The notes beneath the pieces were generated by a model. The model did no database searches and was not told the DNA's origin. It saw only the letters and a list, made by a program, of their open reading frames with translations. A DNA stretch of 64,000 nt, taken from the NCBI GenBank assembly GCA_000018565.1, contig CP000875.1:3115199-3179198 (forward strand). Direction: 5' to 3'. Position numbers and translations under genes: made by a program. This document shows, piece after piece, positions 35,701 through 45,107 of the stretch; the first letter of the stretch is position 1, and each line of letters opens with the position of its first letter. The stretch is from Herpetosiphon aurantiacus DSM 785 (GTDB lineage Bacteria; Chloroflexota; Chloroflexia; Chloroflexales; Herpetosiphonaceae).

Positions 35701-38432
35701 TCGAGAAACTGCTTTACCTGCCCGATGCGCGGTTGATCGCCATAAAAATAGCGAGCCGCCGCATAGAGGTCGATCGCATGCTCAGTCGATCCCCAACTGT
35801 GGAACCGATAGCCTTGTTGGGTTGCCTCAAAGCCACCATTGACTCCACCATCATCCTGCTGAAAGCCAAAGCCAAAGTTCACCGCTCGCAACGCCATCTC
35901 GCGATAGGTCACCAGATCGCCCGTCGCATCTTCATAGCTCGCCACTGCCAAGGCCACCCACACCGCTGGCCCGACATCGCGATGCCATTCCATCACTTGG
36001 TTGGGATTGCTACAAGCATAAATATTGTGCCAACTGCCATCGCCCCATTGCGAGCCTCGCAAAGCCGTCAACACCGCCCGAGCACGATCATAATCGGCTT
36101 TCACCACAAAGGCGATTGCCGCCACCGCTTGGTCGTACACCACACACAGATCATCGGCAGCCCCACCTTGCTCGAAGCTATCGACCAAGCCATTTGGCAA
36201 TTGCTGTGAACGCAACCAGCCGTAGGCCTTATCCGAGGCACTTACGGGCGGTTCCACCACCACCGGATCAGGCGTTGGCGCAACACTCGTGATCGTCGCC
36301 GTGCCTAAACCGAGCGGATTGAACGCGGCATCAGCAAAAATCAACCAGGCCGCGCTCGATACCGCATTCGCCGTACTCATCGTCCAATAGCCATTATTCG
36401 TCCCTTGCAACGAATAGGGGATGCCCCCATTCGCCGTTTGGCCCTTCGCCATCTGTTGCAGAAAATACTGCGCGTCGCTGGTGCGGCCCACCGCATGCAA
36501 CGCTACAATCAATTGGCCAGTGCCCTCAAACCAGATATCATTGCGGTCGCTGTTGAAATCCATCGCATCGATTCCGCCCAAGGTTACCCGATGCGTGCCT
36601 AATGCATACTCCAAGGCCATGATATACTCGTCGCCCAGTGCAGCCACGCCCCAGGTGTTCACATCCAACGGGTCACGCTGATCGGCACGGCCACCCAGCC
36701 AACGACCTTTGGCGGCTTCCCACACCACCGTTTCAAGAAACTGCTTCACCTGCCCGGTGCGCGGTTGATCACCATAAAAATAGCGGGCTGCCGCATACAG
36801 GTCGATCGCATGCTCAGTCGATCCCCAGCTGTGGAACCGATAGCCTTGTTGCGTTGCCTCAAACCCACCATTTACCCCGCCATCATCTTGCTGAAAGCCA
36901 AAGCCAAAGTTCACCGCTCGCAACGCCATCTCGCGATAGGTCACCAGATCGCCGGTTGCGGCTTCATAGCTCGCCACTGCCAAGGCCACCCACACCGCTG
37001 GCCCGACATCGCGATGCCATTCCATCACTTGGTTGGGATTGCTACAGGCATAAATGTTGTGCCAACTGCCATCACCCCATTGCGAGCCACGCAAGGCGGT
37101 CAATACGGCACGAGCACGATCGTAATCGGCTTTCACTACAAAGGCGATCGCTGCCACCGCTTGATCATAGACCACACACAGATCATCGGCAGCCCCCCCG
37201 TGCTCGAAGCTATCGACCAAGCCATTCGCCAATTGCTGTGAGCGCAACCAGCCATAGGCCTTATCCGAGGCACTTACGGGCGGCTCCACTACCACCGGAT
37301 CAGGCGTTGGCGCAACACTCGTGATCGTGGCTGTGCCTACACCGAGCGGGTTGAACGCGGCATCAGCAAAAATCAACCAGGCCGCGCTCGACACCGCATT
37401 CGCCGTGCTCATTGTCCAATAGCCGTTGTTCGTTCCTTGCAACGAATAGGGAATTCCCCCATTGGCCTTTTGACCTTTCGCCATTTGTTGCAGAAAATAC
37501 TGCGCGTCGCTGGTGCGGCCCACCGCCTGCAAGGCTACAATCAATTGGCCGGTGCCCTCAAACCAAATATCATTGCGGTCACTGTTGAAGTCCACCGCAT
37601 CGATCCCGCCTAAGGTCACCCGATGCGTTGCCAATGCATACTCCAACGCCATGATATACTCGTCGCCCAGCGCGGCCACACCCCAGGTGTTCACATCCAA
37701 TGGGTCACGCAGATCGGCACGACCACCCAACCAACGACCATCGACCGAATCCCACACGACTGTTTCAAGAAATTGCTTCACCTGCCCAGTGCGTGGTTGA
37801 TCGCCATAAAAATAGCGAGCCGCCGCATAGAGGTCGATCGCATGCTCAGTCGATCCCCAGCTGTGGAACCGATAGCCTTGTTGGGTCGCCTCAAAGCCAC
37901 CATTCACCCCGCCATCATCCTGCTGAAAGCCAAAGCCAAAGTTCACCGCTCGCAACGCCATCTCGCGATAGGTCACCAGATCGCCGGTTGCGGCTTCATA
38001 GCTCGCCACTGCCAAGGCCACCCACACCGCTGGCCCGACATCGCGATGCCATTCCATCACTTGATTGGGATTGCTACAGGCATAAATGTTGTGCCAGCTG
38101 CCATCATCCCATTGCGAGCCACGCAAAGCGGTCAGCACCGCCCGAGCACGATCATAATCAGCCTTGACCACAAAGGCGATCGCTGCCACCGCCTGGTCAT
38201 AGACCACACACAGATCATCGGCAGCCCCCCCGTGCTCGAAGCTATCGACCAATCCATTTGGCAACTGCTGCGCTTGCAACCAACCATAGGCCTTATCCGA
38301 GGCCGTTGGAGTAGTTTGAGCAGCCGTTGATTGAAGCGTAAATGCAAAAAGACCGAGGATAAAACTTGTGAGGATAAGCAGCGTGATCGTTCGAACTATA
38401 CGATGCCGAGAGAGCGTTGCTGAGTCCATCAT
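32769..38432 (-). CDS. 1,887-residue secreted multi-module protein (triple toroid modules, FnIII and CBM-like domains)
   Basis: An N-terminal signal peptide (about residues 12-38, TITLLILTSFILGLFAF, ending STAA) is followed by three almost identical ~344-residue all-helical modules, each starting SASDKAYGWL and rich in the motifs DDLCVVYDQAVAAIAF, MEWHRDVGPAVWVAL and GYWTMSTANAVSSAAWLIF. This pattern suggests an alpha/alpha-toroid (six-hairpin glycosidase-like) fold. Then come three fibronectin type III domains (APTAPTNL ... YSITVKAFDAAGN), a ~150-residue beta module (WYLLDGATH ... YDFTGDGTWDRIETYNYF), two more FnIII, and a second copy of that beta module at the C-terminus. It is likely exported and carbohydrate-acting or adhesive. 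AAAGGAGA precedes the ATG. The exact substrate is unknown. Confidence 0.75.
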   Translation of the reverse strand: MMDSATLSRHRIVRTITLLILTSFILGLFAFTLQSTAAQTTPTASDKAYGWLQAQQLPNGLVDSFEHGGAADDLCVVYDQAVAAIAFVVKADYDRARAVLTALRGSQWDDGSWHNIYACSNPNQVMEWHRDVGPAVWVALAVASYEAATGDLVTYREMALRAVNFGFGFQQDDGGVNGGFEATQQGYRFHSWGSTEHAIDLYAAARYFYGDQPRTGQVKQFLETVVWDSVDGRWLGGRADLRDPLDVNTWGVAALGDEYIMALEYALATHRVTLGGIDAVDFNSDRNDIWFEGTGQLIVALQAVGRTSDAQYFLQQMAKGQKANGGIPYSLQGTNNGYWTMSTANAVSSAAWLIFADAAFNPLGVGTATITSVAPTPDPVVVEPPVSASDKAYGWLRSQQLANGLVDSFEHGGAADDLCVVYDQAVAAIAFVVKADYDRARAVLTALRGSQWGDGSWHNIYACSNPNQVMEWHRDVGPAVWVALAVASYEAATGDLVTYREMALRAVNFGFGFQQDDGGVNGGFEATQQGYRFHSWGSTEHAIDLYAAARYFYGDQPRTGQVKQFLETVVWEAAKGRWLGGRADQRDPLDVNTWGVAALGDEYIMALEYALGTHRVTLGGIDAMDFNSDRNDIWFEGTGQLIVALHAVGRTSDAQYFLQQMAKGQTANGGIPYSLQGTNNGYWTMSTANAVSSAAWLIFADAAFNPLGLGTATITSVAPTPDPVVVEPPVSASDKAYGWLRSQQLPNGLVDSFEQGGAADDLCVVYDQAVAAIAFVVKADYDRARAVLTALRGSQWGDGSWHNIYACSNPNQVMEWHRDVGPAVWVALAVASYEDATGDLVTYREMALRAVNFGFGFQQDDGGVNGGFEATQQGYRFHSWGSTEHAIDLYAAARYFYGDQPRIGQVKQFLETVVWEAAKGRWLGGRADQRDPLDVNTWGVAALGDEYIMALEYALGTHRVTLGGIDAVDFNSDRNDIWFEGTGQLIVALHAVGRTSDAAYFLHQMAKGQTANGGIPYSLQGTNNGYWTMSTANAVSSAAWLIFADAAFNPLGLIGDDQAPTAPTNLTASLITATTAQLAWNAANDNIGVEGYAVYLNNAATPATECRAVRTTQCTLTSLNPLTTYSITVKAFDAAGNVSLASNSINITTPDVDRIAPTAPTNLNATNVTAASILLSWTASSDNVGVVGYNAYLGTNPIAVTSCNGVITTVCNLTGLAPDTQYSITVKAFDAAGNASLASNSILVTTLIDTQAPTPPLNLQVLAKTTTTVDINWTASSDNVGVIGYNAYLGTNPIAVTSCNAVTATMCSLTGLTPNTQYSITVKAFDAVGNVSAASDGLVVRTNPLPTFGNPWYLLDGATHITPSQLSTTSGNAAASDSIPAASATNIDGQATQTISYEAENLTASYDSSKTTEFELFIDAGTAVGNGTQARIAYDFTGDGTWDRIETYNYFATDPVNSWERYTHTRGLRSATGSFANLTNGKVKLELWNAIGNNPSLIRTNASSADGQQSTLVLPFLVTTVDNEAPTAPTNLLRGVTTANSAAFTWQAASDNVGVVGYSAYLNGSQVAVANCQMVTGLGCNLTGLSANTSYSVVVTAFDAAGNQSEASASITFTTSDLDSIQPTAPTNVAIANIGATTATVSWNAATDNLGVVGYSVYLNGADQAASGCSMVDALNCTLSGLNADTSYTLVVTAFDAAGNQSEPSATVTFTTQANPFRSQLYLLDGASQTADGILSVIPGNAADSDPLASAQNGNWDGLPTNAITYQINDLTATYDPAKTTQFNLYLDAGIGVGNASQVRVSYDFTGDGTWDRIETYNYFATDPVVGWELYNHTRGLRSATGSFANLTNGRLKVELWNAIGNGGSLVRTSATTADGQQSTLTLPFSE
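35280..38310 (-). repeat. Three tandem 1,032-bp coding repeats
   Basis: The same marker (TTATCCGAGGC) recurs at 36229, 37261 and 38293, exactly 1,032 bases (344 codons) apart. The DNA of the three copies differs at only scattered positions, so they arose by recent duplication or are kept alike by gene conversion. They can mislead short-read assembly. Confidence 0.9.
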
Positions 38433-38884
38433 TGGTCTCCTTTTTATTCAGAACATCCTGAATCTGGTTTTGTCGTTGGTAAAAGGGCCAGCTAAACACG
38501 GATCACGATGGTTGGTGATAAAGAGGTGAGGTTTTTGAAATCGCTTTCAGAAAATTAGCATAATTTTAATAAAAAGTCAAGGATTTGATCGAAAAATTTG
38601 ATTATTCCATTCATTTTATAAAGTATTCTGAAAATTTATTTCAAAATACACACATTTATGAAAATAATTTTCAAATTATAGTCGTAATAGGGTAATTTTT
38701 GGAGCACGAGCAGCAGTGTGCCGATCGCGATCCAAGCGCCAAGCAACGATTAAACCAAAGCCAACCATCCGTTTGCGTCACAAGCGGCAGAAGCCCATGC
38801 TTTGCATTCAAACGGGAATATGGTATTGTTGATGCTCATTATGAAACGATTGATAGCTTGGAAGCGCTAGTTTGGTTAAGCACT
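38433..38884. other. AT-rich intergenic control region
   Basis: About 450 bases between the giant secreted-protein gene and the LacI gene. It holds the LacI-type operator at 38536-38549 and a palindrome TGAAAATAATTTTCA at 38659-38673. An in-frame extension upstream of the LacI gene (from 38699) looks non-coding. No RNA gene is seen. Confidence 0.6.
38536..38549. promoter_or_regulatory. LacI-family operator
   Basis: TGAAATCGCTTTCA fits the LacI-family consensus TGAAANCGNTTTCA with its central CG. It lies about 105 bases before the start of the giant secreted-protein gene and is presumably bound by the adjacent, divergently encoded LacI protein. Confidence 0.65.
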
Positions 38885-39895
38885 ATGACTGGAAGTAAAC
38901 GGATCACCATCCATGATATTGCACGCAAAGCTGGCGTATCACCCAGTACTGTCTCGCGGGTCTTGAACAGCACCACACCTGTAGCCGAAGCCAAACGCCA
39001 AGCTGTAACAACGGCGATTCAACAGTTGGATTATCGCCCAAATCTGATTGCCCAAGGCTTGGCTCGTGGCACATCGACGATTATTGGCGTGCTGACCCAA
39101 GATATTGGTAGCCCGTTTTATGGCGAGTTACTGCGCGGCATCGAATATGGATTTCGTGGCAGTCGCTATCACCCGATTTTTGCCGATGGCAACTGGCAAC
39201 AAGCTGAGGAATACAACGCATTAAACATTCTGCGCTCACGCCAACCTGAGGCATTAATTATTTTAGGTGGTTTAATGCCTGATGCCGAAATGTTGGCCGC
39301 AGCCCAAGAATTTCCCTTGATCATTATTGGGCGAAGTGTGCCAAGTTTGGAAGAATATTGTGTTTTGGTTGATAATTTCCAAGGAGCTTATCGCGCAACC
39401 CAATATTTAATTGAAATGGGCCATCAGCGGATTGCCCATATTACTGGAATTCGCAGCCATCAAGATACACTTGATCGCCAGGCAGGCTACGAACAAGCCC
39501 TGCGCGATGCCAACTTGCCAATTAATCCCGACCTGATTGTTGAGGGAACGTTTCAAGAACAATCGGGCTTACTAGCCGTCGAAACCTTATTAATGCGAGC
39601 AAACCCGTTTACCGCCCTCTTTGCAGCCAATGATCAAATGGCCTATGGTGCTCGCTTAGCGCTCTATCGGCGAGGAATTCGGGTGCCCGAAGATGTTTCG
39701 CTGATTGGCTTTGATGATTTGCCAAGCTCAGCCTATACCACGCCCCCATTAACTACTGTTCGCCAACCAACCTTCGAAATGGGCATGAGTGCAGCCAAAG
39801 CAACGCTTAATTTAATCGATCAACGGCCATGGCCATTGCCTCAGCTAACTCCCGATTTAGTGATTCGTGAGTCAACTGGCTTCGCACGGCGTTAA
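38885..39895 (+). CDS. LacI-family transcriptional regulator
   Basis: A ~336-residue regulator. The N-terminal HTH and hinge are canonical: ITIHDIARKAGVSPSTVSRVLN, then RPNLIAQGLARGTSTIIGVL. The rest is a periplasmic-binding-protein-like sugar sensor (GLMPDAEMLAAAQEFPLIIIGR, TALFAANDQMAYGARLAL, ISLIGFDD-type VSLIGFDDLPSSAYTTPPLTTVRQP). The start at 38885 is set by domain length; no strong ribosome-binding site is seen. It probably controls the divergent giant secreted protein through 38536-38549. Confidence 0.9.
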   Translation: MTGSKRITIHDIARKAGVSPSTVSRVLNSTTPVAEAKRQAVTTAIQQLDYRPNLIAQGLARGTSTIIGVLTQDIGSPFYGELLRGIEYGFRGSRYHPIFADGNWQQAEEYNALNILRSRQPEALIILGGLMPDAEMLAAAQEFPLIIIGRSVPSLEEYCVLVDNFQGAYRATQYLIEMGHQRIAHITGIRSHQDTLDRQAGYEQALRDANLPINPDLIVEGTFQEQSGLLAVETLLMRANPFTALFAANDQMAYGARLALYRRGIRVPEDVSLIGFDDLPSSAYTTPPLTTVRQPTFEMGMSAAKATLNLIDQRPWPLPQLTPDLVIRESTGFARR

Positions 39896-39961
39896 ATAGC
39901 AATCGCAGCAAGCAAAAATCTATGGTGATTAATGGAGAGATTTGTGAGAAGGGGATTGATG

Positions 39962-40034
39962 GTGGGCCATGAGGGATTCGAACCCCCAACCAAGCGGGTA
40001 TGAGCCGCGTGCTCTAACCGTTGAGCTAATGGCC
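39962..40034 (-). tRNA. tRNA with CAT anticodon (Met or Ile2)
   Basis: A 73-nt cloverleaf on the minus strand: acceptor GGGCCAT/ATGGCCC with discriminator A, D-arm AGCTCAACGGTTAGAGCA, anticodon loop CTCATAC, T-arm GGGGGTTCGAATCCCTC. The acceptor is not that of initiator tRNA. Elongator Met versus lysidine-modified Ile(CAT) cannot be settled by eye. CCA is not encoded. Confidence 0.92.
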
Positions 40035-40142
40035 CTGCTCACCGGAGTGTATAGTACCATATTTTTTAAATAATGGTGCAGTATTTCAAGCATGCATTCA
40101 GGAGAACACAGGGTTTTCATCCTACGTTCCTCTTACAACGTT

Positions 40143-40247
40143 CCCTCACCCCCTACCCCTCTCCCACTGCGGCAGGCGAGGGGAGTTCCAAGTGATGGGC
40201 TGGTTCCCCTCTCCTCGCCTGCGGGAGAGGGGGCAAGGGGGTGAGGG
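40143..40247. repeat. REP-like extragenic repeat, copy E
   Basis: A full copy, CCCTCACCCCC to GGGGGTGAGGG, between the tRNA and the S9 peptidase gene. A single end related to the MITE-like element (TACCCTTGAAA) follows at about 40291. The remaining spacer holds nothing recognised. Confidence 0.85.
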
Positions 40248-40363
40248 CATGCCAATCAACGATAAAGCCCACTCAACTATTTTAAAAATCTACCCTTGAA
40301 AGGCGGGGCTAGGTGGGGAGGGAATGTTAGTTGTTGGCAAGCCTAACCCCTGAACCCTACTCT

Positions 40364-42250
40364 CTAGAGATGCTGGCTGAAAAAGTCGGTGATCCGGTTA
40401 TAGCATGTCACTTTGTTGGCATACTTCAAAACATCGTGGCCTTCATCACTGAACAACAGATAATCAACATTTTTGCCCAAGGCTTGCAATTCGTGCACCA
40501 CTTCGCTCGATTCACGCTCAATCACCCGTGGATCGTTGGCTCCTTGAGTCACCAATAATGGGCAAGCTAAGTTGTGCATATAGGTTTTGGGCGAGCGCTC
40601 GACTAGGAAATCATGCTCAGTTACAGGATCGCCAACTTGGGTTGCCATGTAACTCTTCCAAGTTTCAGGCACTCGCGCCGAAAAGGTGTGCAAATCGTAG
40701 GGGCCAAACATATCGATGCCTGCTCGCCAAAGCTCAGGGTGACGGCCCAGCAAGGTCAGGGTCATAAACCCGCCATACGAACGCCCCATCACCCCAGTTC
40801 GTTTGATATCGATCAACGGGTCATTGACTAAAACCTTAGTCATGGCATGCACATGATCAAGCCGATCTTGGCCACCCCAATCGTGGGTAACGTGGTTCAT
40901 ATACTTAAAGCCATAGCCACTGCTGCCACGCACATTAGGCACAAAGACTGCAAAGCCCTTCAAGGTCAAAAATTGAATCAAGGGCATCGAGAACCAGGCA
41001 AAATCGGGGCGTTCTTGGCCTTGCGGGCCACCATGGATGTAATACACCAAGGGGCGTGGGCCTTCATAGCCCAAAGCTGGAGCTGGGCGATAAAGTCGTG
41101 CCGAAATGCGCAGGCCATCATGTGAGTTGAATGAGGCATCTTCGCCAGCCGCTAAATGCTCAACGGGGATGCCCAAAACTCGTTCGGTGGTGTGCTGTTG
41201 CAGCTCTTGGCTGGACTTAATCGTGTAGATTTGGGTTGGAGCAATCGCAGTCGAGAACGAAAGCGCAAAGCTATCACTCGCTTGATCATAGTCAATCGAC
41301 TCTAAAACGCCATTGTCGAGCGGTGCTTGGCCAACCAAAACCTTGGTAACCAACATACGTTTGCCAGCTAGATCAAACTCTGCTTCGTAGCACCACGAAC
41401 AGCCATCGATATTGTAGCCAATCAAAAAGCGCTGCTCAGTCAGATGTAACAAGCGATCAAATTCGCCTTGGCCGCTATGCACCAAGCCCTCGATCGTCAC
41501 GGAATCCAAGCTTTGCGCGCCATCAAGGCGCAACAAGGCTAAACTGTAACAATCATCAAAGAGGCTCGTGCTCACCAAGGCCACCTGATCATTGACCCAT
41601 TCGCCAAAGCCCATACCATTTGGCTCAACTGGCGTTGTACGTTGATCCATCGGCGTACCGAAAACTACCGAGCGCTCGGTGCTACCAAGCTGCTGGCGAT
41701 AAATCACGCTATCACCAATGCCATAGCCATCGACCGTGATAATTGTTTGTTGATCGGGAGCTGAGGTCGCATAAAATGGGCCATCTGGGCCAGTATGCAG
41801 TAAAGTGCTCGTGCCAGTCAACACATTAATTTGATAGCAACTAAGTTCGGGCCGCACGCGTGAAGCAACATTCAAATAGCCAATCCCTGTGCTTGGGTCA
41901 AGCTTGGAGAGGTTGGTTTGGGCATCAGCAAATTGATCGCCAAAAACTGGCTCAGGGAAGCCCCCAGTCAGGGGAATGCGCAGCGGTTGGTAGTTTTCAT
42001 CGCCATCTTTATCGATCATAACCACAATTTGATTGTATTCGGCCAGCACTACAAACGATTTTCCGCCCATATGGTGCGGCGTTTGCAAGGCAATATCGGG
42101 CGGTAGCAACGGCTCAGGCACACTGCCAGTCAGCAGCATCCGATATAAACTTAGGCGGCCATTCAGATCGCTAATAAAATAAAGATAATCGCCAGCGCGT
42201 TGTGGAACAACAAATTGACGAGCGGCAAGCAAGGCTTCGATGCGTGGCAT
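40364..42250 (-). CDS. S9-family (prolyl oligopeptidase/acylaminoacyl) peptidase
   Basis: A 628-residue serine peptidase. The N-terminal half is a beta-propeller-like region of repeated short strands; the C-terminal ~270 residues form an alpha/beta-hydrolase domain: oxyanion region PLVYYIHGGPQGQERPDF, nucleophile GRSYGGFMTL, acid in TQGANDPRV, and His in SDEGHDVLKYANK. No signal peptide, so cytosolic peptide breakdown is likely. AAGGAG precedes the ATG. Single gene. Confidence 0.9.
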   Translation of the reverse strand: MPRIEALLAARQFVVPQRAGDYLYFISDLNGRLSLYRMLLTGSVPEPLLPPDIALQTPHHMGGKSFVVLAEYNQIVVMIDKDGDENYQPLRIPLTGGFPEPVFGDQFADAQTNLSKLDPSTGIGYLNVASRVRPELSCYQINVLTGTSTLLHTGPDGPFYATSAPDQQTIITVDGYGIGDSVIYRQQLGSTERSVVFGTPMDQRTTPVEPNGMGFGEWVNDQVALVSTSLFDDCYSLALLRLDGAQSLDSVTIEGLVHSGQGEFDRLLHLTEQRFLIGYNIDGCSWCYEAEFDLAGKRMLVTKVLVGQAPLDNGVLESIDYDQASDSFALSFSTAIAPTQIYTIKSSQELQQHTTERVLGIPVEHLAAGEDASFNSHDGLRISARLYRPAPALGYEGPRPLVYYIHGGPQGQERPDFAWFSMPLIQFLTLKGFAVFVPNVRGSSGYGFKYMNHVTHDWGGQDRLDHVHAMTKVLVNDPLIDIKRTGVMGRSYGGFMTLTLLGRHPELWRAGIDMFGPYDLHTFSARVPETWKSYMATQVGDPVTEHDFLVERSPKTYMHNLACPLLVTQGANDPRVIERESSEVVHELQALGKNVDYLLFSDEGHDVLKYANKVTCYNRITDFFSQHL

Positions 42251-42386
42251 TCTTCCAACTCCTTGTTAACAGCAATTTCATATTATTGTAGAGCGCAGTG
42301 CGGCGATCAAGCTTCATTCAAAAGGTGTAGCCACAAGGTGTAGTTGGCTGTGGTAGACTGACAAGTAGGCCTTGAGGGATTGTGTT

Positions 42387-44969
42387 ATGCTCCAACTCAT
42401 CCAAACTAAATTAGTTGTGCCGCCGCCACGCGAGCGGGTGGTCAAACGTTCGCGCCTCTATCAGCGGCTTGATGCTGGGCGTAACCAACGCCTAACCTTG
42501 ATCAGTGCTCCAGCTGGCTTTGGCAAAACGACCTTAGTCAGCGCTTGGTTGCACATCACCAAACAGCAACATTGTGTTTGGCTGACCCTCAATAGCCACG
42601 ATAACGATCCGTTACGCTTTGCCCAATATCTGCAACAAGGTTTTCAGGCCCAACTGCCGCAGTTCAATTGGCAATGGCTGGAGCTACTCGGCCATCAAGT
42701 GTTAATCAATGTGGTCACTACTCTAATCAACCAACTCCATGAGCAAACTGAGCATTGGGTATTGGTGCTCGATGATTATCAGATGATCGATCATCCAGTT
42801 ATTCACGAGGCGCTTACCATGTTGATCGAGCATTGCCCGCCGCAATTGCATATCGTGTTGACGTGTCGCCAACAACCAGCCTTACCATTGGCTCGCTGGC
42901 GAGCACGCAATTGGCTAACCACCGTTGGCGTAGCCGATTTACGTTTTACCGATTATGAGGGTGGTGAGTTTCTGCGCGATGTGATGCACGTTCGGCTGAA
43001 TCAGCAGATTGAAAGTCAAGTGCTGCATCAAAGTGCTGGCTGGATTGCTGGCCTGCAACTGGCCGCCCTAGCCTTATCCGAAGCCCCCAGCCCCGAGCAC
43101 GGTTTGCGGGCGCTCAATTCGGGCCAAGCCAGCGATATTAGCGTTTATTTGCTCGAAGAAGTTTTTCAGCAACAACCAACATCAATTCAGCAAGCTCTGT
43201 TGGCTTTGGCTCCCCTCGATCGTTTTAATCGCTCGTTGGCCGATTTTATGCATCAGCAATGCGAACTTGGCCCCAACCAACTTGATCAGATTATCGAACG
43301 TCAGCTGTTTATTGGGGCACTTGACCAGGAGTGGTGGCAATTACACCCGCTGTTTCGCGATTTTCTGCTGCAACACGCCAATTTGATCGATCCTGAGCTA
43401 CGCAATCGTGTTTTGGCAATCGCCGCCGAATGGTGTCGCGATCAACATTATATTCACGATGCGATGCACTACGCTTTGCAAGCCCAAGCACACCAGTTAG
43501 CGGCGGCAATTCTTACGCCTTGGGTCGGCCAATTTGTACGCGAAGCGGCCTTTTATACCTTGCGACCATGGCTCGATCAATTGCCAATTCATATCATCTG
43601 GAATGAGCCACGTTTGTGCATTGCTCAAATGTGGATTTTGATTACCTTGCGCAATGGCGAGGGCATTCAAGGCTATCTCGAACGGATCAGCCAGCTGGTT
43701 GGCAGCAACGAACCAAATCCTTTGGCTGCCGAGGCCTTGGCGTTGGGTGCATTGGCTGCAACCATGACCTCAAAGCTTGAGCAAGCTACCTTATGGGGTG
43801 AACAAGCCAAACGCCTGAATACCAGCAACGATCCGACAATTCAAGGGGTGATGACCTTTTGTTTAGCAGTGGTGGCGCATTTTCAGGGCGATGCTCAACA
43901 GGCCGAAATGTTCTATCAACAAACTGAAACTTTAGGCCAAACGATTAATAGTCGCTTTTTATCAACGGTTGGTGCGGTAAATCGCGCTGGTTTGTTGCAC
44001 GATGTCGGCCAATTTAGCCGCGCCGAACAAATTTGCTTGAGCTTGATCGAACAAGCACAAGCCTTGCCAGCGCCCCGCCCATTTATGGCTGGCATGCATT
44101 GGATGTTAGCGCGGATTTATCATCAGCGCCATCAATTGCCCGAAGCCTTGGCGGCGGTTGAGCAAAGCCTCAATAACAGCAAAATCATGGATAATCGCCA
44201 AATGTGGTGTGTAGCTCAAGCACAACGGGTAGCAATTTTGCAATCGCAGAATGATTATCCCCAAGCGCTGCACTGTTTACAACAGCTTGAGGAATATGCG
44301 ATTGGCCATGATAATGCCAAAATTCGCCTAATTATTCAACAAACCCGCTGTTTGCTGGCGATCGAGCAGCACGATTTAGCCCAAGCAACCCAATGGTTGG
44401 CCTTGATCAACGCCGACCCTGAGGATTTAAATAACCCGATTAATCAATGGTTGGGCGGTTTGCTCGCTTTGCGTCAAGCAGCACTGGATCAAGCATCCAG
44501 CTTATTAAATCAAGCCCTAACTACCGCTGAACGGATTAATTTTGTACCGCTCTTAGTCAGTATCCACGCCACCTTGGCCATGGTTTTAGCTCGCCAAGGC
44601 CAACTTCCCAAAGCATTGACTGAACTCCAACATGCCTTGACAATTGCCGAGCCAGAGTTAATTATCCAACCGTTGCTCGATTTGCAGGCTGGGCTGATTC
44701 CATTATTGCAACAATTGCCAAGTAGTCCGTTGGTTTTGCGCTTGCTACACCACAATCGGCTGGAAACGCTTGATCTGGCGATAACTCCGCGTGAACATGA
44801 GATTTTGCGTTATTTGGCGGCTGGCTTGGGCAATCGCGCGATCGCCGAAGCCTTGGTGATTGCCGAAAGCACGCTCAAACGCCATATTAGCAATTTGTAC
44901 CTCAAGCTCGATGTGCATAATCGTACTGCCGCAATTGTCAAAGCTCGCGAACAAGGCTTAATCGATTGA
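42387..44969 (+). CDS. MalT/LuxR-family ATP-dependent transcriptional regulator
   Basis: An ~860-residue STAND-type regulator like MalT. N-terminal NTPase: Walker A ISAPAGFGKTTLV, Walker B HWVLVLDDYQMID. The middle is a long helical TPR-like sensor region. The C-terminal LuxR HTH is ITPREHEILRYLAAGLGNRAIAEALVIAESTLKRHISNLYLKL. ATG 42387 follows GAGGG. Its inducer and targets are unknown; no obvious operon partner. A REP-like repeat lies after its stop. Confidence 0.9.
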   Translation: MLQLIQTKLVVPPPRERVVKRSRLYQRLDAGRNQRLTLISAPAGFGKTTLVSAWLHITKQQHCVWLTLNSHDNDPLRFAQYLQQGFQAQLPQFNWQWLELLGHQVLINVVTTLINQLHEQTEHWVLVLDDYQMIDHPVIHEALTMLIEHCPPQLHIVLTCRQQPALPLARWRARNWLTTVGVADLRFTDYEGGEFLRDVMHVRLNQQIESQVLHQSAGWIAGLQLAALALSEAPSPEHGLRALNSGQASDISVYLLEEVFQQQPTSIQQALLALAPLDRFNRSLADFMHQQCELGPNQLDQIIERQLFIGALDQEWWQLHPLFRDFLLQHANLIDPELRNRVLAIAAEWCRDQHYIHDAMHYALQAQAHQLAAAILTPWVGQFVREAAFYTLRPWLDQLPIHIIWNEPRLCIAQMWILITLRNGEGIQGYLERISQLVGSNEPNPLAAEALALGALAATMTSKLEQATLWGEQAKRLNTSNDPTIQGVMTFCLAVVAHFQGDAQQAEMFYQQTETLGQTINSRFLSTVGAVNRAGLLHDVGQFSRAEQICLSLIEQAQALPAPRPFMAGMHWMLARIYHQRHQLPEALAAVEQSLNNSKIMDNRQMWCVAQAQRVAILQSQNDYPQALHCLQQLEEYAIGHDNAKIRLIIQQTRCLLAIEQHDLAQATQWLALINADPEDLNNPINQWLGGLLALRQAALDQASSLLNQALTTAERINFVPLLVSIHATLAMVLARQGQLPKALTELQHALTIAEPELIIQPLLDLQAGLIPLLQQLPSSPLVLRLLHHNRLETLDLAITPREHEILRYLAAGLGNRAIAEALVIAESTLKRHISNLYLKLDVHNRTAAIVKAREQGLID

Positions 44970-45032
44970 ATGTAGGAAGTTTTTCTGCGTCTGCTAGACA
45001 TTAGAGGAAATTCGATTTCAAGGATCGGCATG

Positions 45033-45101
45033 CCCTCACCCCAACCCCTCTCCCACTGCGGTGAGCGAGGGGCTTTTGGTGGAGAAGTTAGAGGGTGAGG
45101 G
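45033..45101. repeat. REP-like extragenic repeat, copy F
   Basis: A copy bounded by CCCTCACCCC and GGGTGAGGG between the convergent MalT-like and phosphatase genes, seven bases before the end of the latter. Confidence 0.8.
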
Positions 45102-45107
45102 CATTTT

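Noticed and set aside
35315-38330. Long plus-strand ORFs antisense to the 1,887-residue protein
   Set aside because: They recur with the 1,032-base repeat and mirror the real minus-strand frame; no start signals or recognisable domains.
38699-38884. In-frame 62-codon extension before the LacI regulator
   Set aside because: It adds sequence without family similarity before the canonical HTH start at 38885, and no ribosome-binding site supports it; treated as untranslated leader.
39962-40034. tRNA as the attachment site of an integrated element
   Set aside because: No integrase, no direct repeat of the tRNA 3' end and no island-like gene content were seen next to it.
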